This document shows, piece by piece, positions 30,771 through 36,460 of a DNA stretch of 40,311 bases. Under the pieces are notes generated by a model. The model saw nothing but the letters and a program-made list of their open reading frames with translations. It ran no database searches and was not told the origin of the DNA. The stretch lies in IMG/VR virus record IMGVR_UViG_3300019487_000054, positions 1-40,311 of that record; one strand, 5' to 3'. This DNA comes from a virus. A program made the position numbers and the translations under genes. The number at the start of each line of letters is the position of its first letter. Within the stretch, counting starts at the first letter, position 1.

Positions 30771-32465
30771 ATGGAAAACGTAAAAGAACTGTTGACCAAT
30801 GCATTGAATCCTCAAGCACGCTTGATGTCTGAGACCCGTGGACTCGTGTCCAAGTGGGAAAAGACTGGCTTGCTCGAAGGACTCAAGAATGACATTGAGA
30901 AATCCAACATGTCTGTTTTGCTGGAAAACCAAGCAAAGCAGCTTATTGAAGAATCGTCTGTAACCGGCACTCAGAGCAACTCTGAGCAATGGGCAGGCGT
31001 CGCACTCCCACTCGTTCGTCGTGTATTCGCCGAAATCGCAGCTAAGGAGTTCGTCTCCGTCCAACCAATGAACCTGCCTTCAGGTCTGGTGTTCTACTTG
31101 GACTTCAAGTATGGAATCAACTCTGGCGTGTTCACTCAAGACTCCAGCACCAACTATTCATCGCTCTTCGGTGGAACGGGTGCAAAGTCTGGTTCGACTG
31201 ACCAACCAACGGGTGGTCTCTACGGTCCCGGTCGCTATGCCTACACGGTTAACGATCAGATCGCTTGGAACCAATCCACTGGTTCTGTTGCTACTGTCGC
31301 TGACATCAACTTCGACACTGGTAACTCCAACGACCCTGTTAACCAAGCTCTCTCGGCTTCGTTGGCAGCAGGACAACTCTACACCCTTACAACCAACGGT
31401 TTGACCGCCGCAGTTCTCGCTGCTTCGTCTTCTTACCCTGACTTGAACGCAGTTCGCTCGTTCACCGTCTCTGGTTCTGGCGTGTTGACCTACTTCCCCG
31501 GCTTCACCCGCTTTAGCGGCTCTGAAGTTGTGTTCGTAGTCTCTGGTTCTACTCCGTTGACTGGCTCCGGTGCTCCCGCAGTCAAGATCAACTTGAGCCT
31601 GCAACCTCGTGATACTTCCCGTGGTGATTTTGAAGACCGTCTTGGTGCTTCTACTACGGCAACGGATACTGGTCTTAACAAAGACATTGGTATTCCTGAA
31701 GTTAACCTTGAGCTTCGCTCTGAGCCTATCGTGGCTAAGACCCGCAAGTTGAAAGCAGTTTGGACTCCCGAACTCGCCCAAGACTTGAACGCCTACCACT
31801 CGGTAGATGCTGAAGCCGAATTGACCGCTCTGTTGTCTGAGTATGTCTCTATGGAAATCGACCTCGAAATCCTTGACATGCTGATCAACAACGCTCCAGC
31901 AGTCAACAAGGAACGTTGGAGTGCAAAACTCAATCGTGAAATCATCAAGACTGGTGCTAACAGCTATCAGATTGTTGATCAAACCACGGCTGGTTCGGGT
32001 GGATACTACACCAAGGCAACTTGGTATCAGACCCTCGGAAACAAGATTCAAAAGGTATCTAACAAGATTCACCAATTGACTCTGCGTGGTGGTGCAAACT
32101 TCATGGTCGTGGGACCAGATGTTGCAACGATCCTCGAATCCATCCCCGGATTTGTCGTGAACACCGATGGTGATTCCGCCAAGTTCGCAATGGGTGTGAG
32201 CCGTGTTGGTAGCTTCGCAAGTCGCTTCCAAGTGTACAAGAACCCATACATGCAAGAGAATTTGATTCTCTTGGGCTTCCGTGGAAATAACTTCCTCGAA
32301 ACCGGAGCAGTGTATTCCCCATACATTCCTCTCATTCAGACTCCACTGGTCTATGATCCAGTGAACTTCACGCCTCGCCGTGGAGTTATGACTCGGTATG
32401 CTAAGAAAATAGTCCGGCCAGAGTTTTACGGGTTAATCTACGTAGCAGATACGAACCAAGTCTAA
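30771..32465 (+). CDS. Major capsid protein precursor (gp23-like)
   Basis: The 564-residue protein has T4-like capsid landmarks: a charged N-terminal propeptide, ALPLVRRVFAEIAAKEFVSV (about 79-98), QPMNLPSG, a long variable Ser/Thr/Gly-rich insertion (about 120-270), and the conserved C-terminal P-domain with TRKLKAVWTPELAQDLNAYH, TGAVYSPYIPLIQT and RYAKKIVRPEFYGLI. The propeptide probably ends after L-I-E (E60) or I-E-E (E61), matching the gp21 I/L-x-E rule; gp23 of T4 is cut at a similar position. It follows the scaffold gene by 45 bases and is closed by a strong terminator. Confidence 0.94.
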   Translation: MENVKELLTNALNPQARLMSETRGLVSKWEKTGLLEGLKNDIEKSNMSVLLENQAKQLIEESSVTGTQSNSEQWAGVALPLVRRVFAEIAAKEFVSVQPMNLPSGLVFYLDFKYGINSGVFTQDSSTNYSSLFGGTGAKSGSTDQPTGGLYGPGRYAYTVNDQIAWNQSTGSVATVADINFDTGNSNDPVNQALSASLAAGQLYTLTTNGLTAAVLAASSSYPDLNAVRSFTVSGSGVLTYFPGFTRFSGSEVVFVVSGSTPLTGSGAPAVKINLSLQPRDTSRGDFEDRLGASTTATDTGLNKDIGIPEVNLELRSEPIVAKTRKLKAVWTPELAQDLNAYHSVDAEAELTALLSEYVSMEIDLEILDMLINNAPAVNKERWSAKLNREIIKTGANSYQIVDQTTAGSGGYYTKATWYQTLGNKIQKVSNKIHQLTLRGGANFMVVGPDVATILESIPGFVVNTDGDSAKFAMGVSRVGSFASRFQVYKNPYMQENLILLGFRGNNFLETGAVYSPYIPLIQTPLVYDPVNFTPRRGVMTRYAKKIVRPEFYGLIYVADTNQV

Positions 32466-32484
32466 ACGATTTGGTAAACCAATC

Positions 32485-32513
32485 AAAGAGCCGCCTTTGG
32501 GCGGCTCTTTTTT
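32485..32513 (+). terminator. Rho-independent terminator after capsid gene
   Basis: An 8-bp GC stem (GAGCCGCC/GGCGGCTC), extendable by three A-T pairs, has a TTTG loop and is followed by six T residues. Confidence 0.93.
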
Positions 32514-32546
32514 ATCTAAAATAACTTGATATTCCCACCAATATCT

Positions 32547-32556
32547 GATATTTATG
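32547..32556 (+). promoter_or_regulatory. Late-type box (variant)
   Basis: The box reads GATATTTATG, with its core starting 13 bases before ATG 32562 and 10 before ATG 32559. It would give the mobile endonuclease its own, nearly leaderless transcript beyond the capsid terminator. Confidence 0.45.
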
Positions 32557-32561
32557 GTATG

Positions 32562-33320
32562 ATGAAAAGTGGAATATACAAGATAACAAATAATGTGACT
32601 GGTAAGTTTTACATTGGTAGTGCCAAGGATATTGATTGGCGTTGGATTATCCATCGGCGGGATTTGAGAGCCAATAGACATTGTAACCCAAAACTACAGC
32701 ACTCTTGGAACTTCTATGGAGAAGACAAGTTTTCCTTCATTATTCTTGAAGAAGTCGAACCAATCCAAGAGAAGTTATTTGAACGTGAGCAGTATTATTT
32801 GGATACCTTCAAACCGTATATTCGTGGGTTAGGATACAACATTAGCCCAAAAGCAGATGGTGGTGATAACATAACATATCATCCTGATAGAGATGCATTC
32901 ATTGAAAAAATGAGTGCGATTTGTTCCGGTGAGAATAATCCTATGTTCGGAAGAACCCATAGTGATGATACGATTAAAAAACAAAAAGAAAAAGCAAACG
33001 GCAGATTTACGCTTGAGTGGTTTATTGAGAAGTATGGATTAGAACAAGGTCAACAAAAATATGATGCTCGCAGATTGATGTTGGCTAATAGGAAAATGAA
33101 ACAGAACAATGAACCGTGGAATAAAGGAAAAGACACCGGCATTAGATGGAAACATAAAGATGGCTGGTTAGAAAAAAGAAAACAAACTGCCGAGTATTTT
33201 ATCAATCATTTTAATGAATTCAGAGCATTGGTTCTTTCAGGAAATCATAGTCAACGAGAACTATGTAAAATTTTGGGTGTAGGAAGGGAATGTTTAAGAA
33301 AAAATATAAAAAGAATTTGA
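32562..33320 (+). CDS. GIY-YIG homing endonuclease with NUMOD-type DNA-binding modules
   Basis: The 252-residue protein starts with the GIY-YIG domain (SGIYKITNNVTGKFYIGSA, residues 3-21), with active-site candidates in the following WRWIIHRRDL helix. NUMOD3-type motifs follow (GENNPMFGRTHSDD near residue 126, and EPWNKGKDTG), and a C-terminal helix-turn-helix (HSQRELCKILGVGRECLRKN). These modules bind DNA in phage and intron homing enzymes. The next-base alternative start ATG 32559 would add one Met. The gene is AT-rich compared with the capsid gene, sits immediately after its terminator, and is a typical free-standing mobile endonuclease beside a conserved structural gene. Confidence 0.88.
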   Translation: MKSGIYKITNNVTGKFYIGSAKDIDWRWIIHRRDLRANRHCNPKLQHSWNFYGEDKFSFIILEEVEPIQEKLFEREQYYLDTFKPYIRGLGYNISPKADGGDNITYHPDRDAFIEKMSAICSGENNPMFGRTHSDDTIKKQKEKANGRFTLEWFIEKYGLEQGQQKYDARRLMLANRKMKQNNEPWNKGKDTGIRWKHKDGWLEKRKQTAEYFINHFNEFRALVLSGNHSQRELCKILGVGRECLRKNIKRI

Positions 33321-33331
33321 TATTTTTGTTT

Positions 33332-33341
33332 GATATTTATA
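33332..33341 (+). promoter_or_regulatory. Late-type box (TATTTATA core)
   Basis: The box reads GATATTTATA, with its core starting 42 bases before ATG 33376. It is the only promoter-like signal between the endonuclease and the glycine-rich gene. Confidence 0.45.
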
Positions 33342-33375
33342 AAAACTCGGATATGGTGTCCGAAATTTGAAACCT

Positions 33376-33942
33376 ATGACAACATTAAACATAACAACTG
33401 GTTCTATAACTATAGCCAACACAATTGGTGGAGGAATAAATGGAATAGCATATTTCACTGCCTCTGCGACTTGGACAATTCCTAATGGAATTACAAAAGT
33501 TCGTGTAATCGCCATTGGTGGAGGAGGCGGTGGAGCCACTGGTGCGGCTGGTGGAGGAGGAGGCGGATATGCAGAAGATGTAGTAGATGTAAGTTCTTAT
33601 TCAACTTTACCAGTAACCGTGGGGAGTGCCGGGGCACAATATGTTGGTGGAAGTAATGGTGGAGATGGAGGAGATAGTGGATTTCTCAATGTTACCGCAA
33701 GCGGAGGTAAAGGTGCTATTGCTGGTGGTGCAACTACAAACGGAGGCATCGGCGTTTCTGCGACGCTTGTTGGGCGAGGAGGATATGGAGATAATTTAGG
33801 AGGAGGAGTTGCAGGAAATCTTCCGTGGGTATTTCCATTACCTACATCTGTATTGAACACATCAATAAACCTTAATACGATTGGATGTGGTGGATATGGA
33901 AATGCTACTGCAAGTTATGGAGCAGTAGTCATTTATTACTAA
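33376..33942 (+). CDS. Glycine-rich adhesin-like tail protein
   Basis: The 188-residue protein has a beta-rich N-terminus with ATWTIPNGITKVRVIAIG, the standard entry strand of glycine-rich receptor-binding domains. Polyglycine runs follow, interleaved with Ala/Ser/Asn (GGGGGG, GGSNGGDGGDSG, GRGGYGDNLGGG), and the protein ends in the strand YGAVVIYY. Proteins of this type act as fibre-tip adhesins (T4-like gp38 family and related) or tail collar proteins. ATG 33376 is chosen over an in-frame TTG at 33367. The stop is followed by a terminator hairpin. Host receptor specificity is not visible from the sequence. Confidence 0.7.
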   Translation: MTTLNITTGSITIANTIGGGINGIAYFTASATWTIPNGITKVRVIAIGGGGGGATGAAGGGGGGYAEDVVDVSSYSTLPVTVGSAGAQYVGGSNGGDGGDSGFLNVTASGGKGAIAGGATTNGGIGVSATLVGRGGYGDNLGGGVAGNLPWVFPLPTSVLNTSINLNTIGCGGYGNATASYGAVVIYY

Positions 33943-33954
33943 AAATCAACACAA

Positions 33955-33980
33955 CAACCCTCCATTAGTGGAGGGTTGTT
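33955..33980 (+). terminator. Terminator hairpin between convergent genes
   Basis: A perfect 10-bp stem (CAACCCTCCA/TGGAGGGTTG) with a TTAG loop lies between two convergent genes. On the plus strand it is followed by only a short TTTA, so termination may be moderate. Confidence 0.75.
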
Positions 33981-33988
33981 TATGTACA

Positions 33989-34645
33989 TTATTCACGTAG
34001 TCTATAAACTAACAAATCATCGGTCTTTCTTTCTTTGCAAAACCACTCGTGCTTCAAATCATAATTGAGATCATTAAAGAATTGTTTGCATTCATCATGA
34101 TGTCCTTTTTTAACAAGACTTTCATGAGTATAAATAAATGCCCATCTAATTTTTCCTTCCTCAAATGTTTTTCGGTTGTCTTGTAACATTTGAAGCTCAC
34201 TTCCATCAATGTCACAATGCAGAAAATCGATCTCGGACAGGTGTGCATTTAACATAATAAGTTTTAATGTGACGGTCGGAACTTTAGAAGTTTTATTATC
34301 CCATTTCCATGCTTTTCCCACTCCTGCATTGTAAAATATCCCTTTACAATTGTTCAATGCAAACTCCTTTTCTCCCATTTCCAATCTCCATCTAAATGGT
34401 TCAACCATAATGTTGAGTGTCCTGTCTTTTCCAATAATGTGCTTGAACAACAGTGAGTAGTAAGCATTTGCTGCTCCTAGTTCAACCATTGAAGATATTG
34501 GTTTGTTTTGTATTTTCAATTCTAGGGCTTCCTGTTCAAACAGTTCTATCGGAACAGTTTCCCATCGTTCAAAAAAGGTAGGATGGACTGATTTTCCAAA
34601 TTGATCTACAGAGACCCTAAACCCATATTTTTCAGTAATTGTCAT
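33989..34645 (-). CDS. FkbM-type methyltransferase
   Basis: The 218-residue protein has the Rossmann AdoMet-binding loop MVELGAANAYYSLLF (near residues 53-67), an acidic strand end (IMVEPFRW) and the family hallmark FLHCDIDGSELQML (near 140-153), followed by WAFIYTHES. These are features of FkbM-type O-methyltransferases, often found in glycan or lipid modification clusters. A Shine-Dalgarno (AAAGGAAG) lies just before the ATG. It is divergent from the release-factor gene and convergent with the glycine-rich adhesin gene. It may modify a fibre-linked or host surface glycan. The target is unknown. Confidence 0.72.
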   Translation of the reverse strand: MTITEKYGFRVSVDQFGKSVHPTFFERWETVPIELFEQEALELKIQNKPISSMVELGAANAYYSLLFKHIIGKDRTLNIMVEPFRWRLEMGEKEFALNNCKGIFYNAGVGKAWKWDNKTSKVPTVTLKLIMLNAHLSEIDFLHCDIDGSELQMLQDNRKTFEEGKIRWAFIYTHESLVKKGHHDECKQFFNDLNYDLKHEWFCKERKTDDLLVYRLRE

Positions 34646-34667
34646 AACTTCCTTTGATTGGCTTGAC

Positions 34668-34676
34668 TATAAATAG
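34668..34676 (-). promoter_or_regulatory. Late-type box (TATTTATA core, minus strand)
   Basis: Read on the minus strand the box is CTATTTATA, with its core starting 30 bases before ATG 34645. A Shine-Dalgarno lies between box and start, so this is the leadered form. Confidence 0.5.
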
Positions 34677-34689
34677 TGTGTTTTTACTC

Positions 34690-34718
34690 TTGACAAATAC
34701 TTATTCTTGTCATACATT
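34690..34718 (+). promoter_or_regulatory. Sigma70-like promoter for release-factor gene
   Basis: A perfect TTGACA -35 and a TACATT -10 are separated by 17 bases. The -10 ends 9 bases before ATG 34728, giving a leader of about 3 bases, the same geometry as the promoter at 24981. Confidence 0.75.
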
Positions 34719-34727
34719 TGACGACTT

Positions 34728-35379
34728 ATGATCGTAGAAATCAGAGCAGCAGAAGGTGGGGCCGACGCCAAAGACTTGGTGTTGGTTCAAGTAGATATTT
34801 ACACTCGCTTGGCAAAGCGGGGGTTGCTTTGACCTCGAAATTGTTGACCTAAGACCGGGGTTGGCAGTTCTTCAAGTAGGCGGTCATAAAGCTTCCGAAA
34901 TCTTCCAACACGAATCCGGCGGACACCGATGGCAGCACGCTCCTACAGGCAAAGTCCATACTAGCACCATTACGGTCGCTGTATTGGAAGAGCCTACTCA
35001 ACAGGAGCTTGTTATTCATCAAAAAGACCTCCATATAGCCACATGTCGGGGTGCGGGCAACGGTGGACAACACCGCAACAAAACCGATTCCGCTGTGATT
35101 GTTACGCATATACCTACCAAAACGGTAGTTAGGTGTGAAAACGAGCGTTCTCAGCATCAAAACAAGGAATTGGCTATAAAAACCCTCCGAGCACGCCTTT
35201 GGCAATCCATTCAAGAAAAGACTGCCTTGGCAGTATCACAGATTAGAAACAATCAAATAGGGTCAGGACAACGGGGAGACAAGCGGAGGACAATTCAGGC
35301 TCAGAATAATGTCGTAAAAGACCATCTGACGGGTCGGAAGTGGAGATATGAGGATTACATCAAAGGTAGATGGGATTAA
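34728..35379 (+). CDS. Domain-1-less class I release factor expressed by predicted +1 frameshift
   Basis: Two reading frames form one release factor: 34728-34829 (34 codons, ending in an in-frame TGA) and 34831-35379 (+1 frame). Skipping T34830 yields 216 residues. The first part, VEIRAAEGGADAKDL, corresponds to the start of RF domain 2 and the +1 part continues it without a gap (HESGGHRWQ, HTSTITVAV). Then come the GGQ loop (GAGNGGQHRNKTDSAV, Q114), ERSQHQNKELA and GSGQRGDKRRT, signatures of peptidyl-tRNA-hydrolysing release factors. Domain 1 (about 100 residues) is absent: an in-frame TGA lies 9 bases upstream of the ATG. The stop-codon recognition segment is short (APTGKVHTS). It has its own sigma70-like promoter, so it may be an early gene. 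Confidence 0.85.
34819..34833 (+). other. Predicted programmed +1 frameshift site (prfB-like)
   Basis: GGGGG (34819-34823), a three-base spacer TTG, then slip codon CTT and TGA C. This has the same slip codon, stop and following base, and the same spacing from the G run, as the Escherichia coli prfB site (AGGGGG TAT CTT TGA C). In prfB, slow UGA termination lets peptidyl-tRNA slip +1 with help from the Shine-Dalgarno-like pairing. Frameshifting here is inferred. Confidence 0.88.
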
Positions 35380-35666
35380 GAAAAGCCAAGGGCAGTTCTT
35401 TCTTCAACTGTCAACTTAGCAAGTGCTTGAATCTTTGTCTGTTCTTTGAGTTCGGCTGCGGCTGCTTCGGCATCTTCCACACCTTTTTTTATAACGTAGG
35501 CTTCGTACCAACTTCGGAATTCTGGATATTGTTCCAGAAGTTTGGGTTCGTTTGCTGCCACAGTCGCCGCAATTGGTTCCAAAATATCAAAGGACTCTTT
35601 TATGATTCGTGGGTCGTATGCCACCGGAAGTGACACTCCATCGGGCGTTATTATTCTAAAAGGCAT
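35376..35666 (-). CDS. Small helical protein of unknown function
   Basis: The 96-residue protein starts MPFRIITPDGVSLPVAYD. It then becomes helical and acidic with a coiled-coil-prone segment (VEDAEAAAAELKEQTKIQAL) and the ending EERTALGFS. ATG 35666 is chosen because a minus-strand A/T box ends just 3 bases upstream; a longer in-frame start at 35684 would overlap that box. Its 3' end overlaps the release-factor stop by 4 bases. No motif or homolog is recognised. The box suggests it is expressed late, unlike the neighbouring release factor. Confidence 0.5.
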   Translation of the reverse strand: MPFRIITPDGVSLPVAYDPRIIKESFDILEPIAATVAANEPKLLEQYPEFRSWYEAYVIKKGVEDAEAAAAELKEQTKIQALAKLTVEERTALGFS

Positions 35667-35669
35667 GGT

Positions 35670-35679
35670 AATAAATATC
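35670..35679 (-). promoter_or_regulatory. Late-type box (variant, minus strand)
   Basis: Read on the minus strand the box is GATATTTATT, with its core starting 11 bases before ATG 35666. It is paired with an opposing box at 35700-35708, making a compact divergent promoter region of about 50 bases. Confidence 0.5.
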
Positions 35680-35699
35680 GCCAAAGGAGTATCCGTTCC

Positions 35700-35708
35700 A
35701 TATTTATA
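35700..35708 (+). promoter_or_regulatory. Late-type box (TATTTATA core)
   Basis: The box reads ATATTTATA, with its core starting 19 bases before ATG 35720. The leader would be only a few bases long and shows no clear Shine-Dalgarno. Confidence 0.5.
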
Positions 35709-35719
35709 TCTGAGCTACT

Positions 35720-36460
35720 ATGATTTCATTTTCAAAATTGATGCGGAAGGTTTTAACTGAACGAATGTCTTTCCGTGACTTGTTTCGTGTCAGTGAACCC
35801 GGACGCATAGACCGTGCTCGTGATGTCAATGCAAAGTCATTGAAAGTTACCAGCATGGACGGAAATGAAGCATGGACGTTTTCATACAAAAGTAATCCAA
35901 GCACCACTGGCAATCGTTGGCAGGGTTACGTCCGGTTTTTGAAAGAAGACGTAAGCCACAAAGATCGTGCCGACCAATTGGATTGTATGGTTGACTGCAC
36001 TTGTCCTGACTATCGTTTTCGATGGGCATATAACAATGCCAAACAAGATGCCGGTGCTCTTGGACCGGGAGCGTGGAATGACAATAACGGAACCGCTCCT
36101 CGTCCTCGTGAACAAGGCGGTGTTGGAGATCAAGGTCCGGGAATGTGCAAGCACTTAATCGCCTTGGGAGAATTTCTAAAGACAAACATTGAGCCAGAAG
36201 CTCCGAGTCCAGAAGAACCCAAGGCTCCTGAACCAACGATCAAGCCTACTCCCACAGCAAAGAAAGAACCCGTGCCCGTAAAGGCAACTGTTCAAGCTCC
36301 GGAACCAGAAGATACTTATAGCGACAGTCGTGCCGGTGACAATGACGATACTTATTCCGATTCACGAGGCGGACTCGAAGAAGGACACGGACAACTGACG
36401 CAGAAGCTCAACAACCTCGTAAAGACCAAGCCTCAATTTGACGTGTTCTATGAAGATTGA
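35720..36460 (+). CDS. SWIM-type zinc-finger protein
   Basis: The 246-residue protein has a CxC...CxH zinc pattern: VDCTCPDYRFRW (C93, C95) and GMCKHLIALGEFL (C143, H145). This is a SWIM domain with an insertion of about 47 residues (rich in Gly, Asn and Pro), longer than typical. The N-terminus is a short amphipathic helix (SKLMRKVLTERM). Residues about 155-200 form a Pro/Glu/Lys-rich linker, followed by a tandem acidic repeat DTYSDSR (two copies near residues 196 and 209). SWIM domains bind DNA or proteins. The last 11 bases overlap the next gene. It is possibly virion-internal, inferred from its N-terminus. Confidence 0.7.
   Translation: MISFSKLMRKVLTERMSFRDLFRVSEPGRIDRARDVNAKSLKVTSMDGNEAWTFSYKSNPSTTGNRWQGYVRFLKEDVSHKDRADQLDCMVDCTCPDYRFRWAYNNAKQDAGALGPGAWNDNNGTAPRPREQGGVGDQGPGMCKHLIALGEFLKTNIEPEAPSPEEPKAPEPTIKPTPTAKKEPVPVKATVQAPEPEDTYSDSRAGDNDDTYSDSRGGLEEGHGQLTQKLNNLVKTKPQFDVFYED

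Noticed and set aside
31158-32255. Long open frame on the minus strand within the capsid gene
   Set aside because: It is fully antisense to a clear gp23-like gene, has no family features and no start signals; it reflects codon composition.
34790-34803. TATTTACA-type box inside the release-factor gene
   Set aside because: It lies within coding sequence with no gene start nearby in a suitable position, so it is probably a chance match.
34728-34832. Short 34-residue gene followed by a separate release-factor fragment, or a sequencing error
   Set aside because: The two parts align as one continuous release factor, and the break coincides with a G run and CTT TGA C at exact prfB spacing, which chance error would not produce. 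A base-calling error still cannot be fully excluded.
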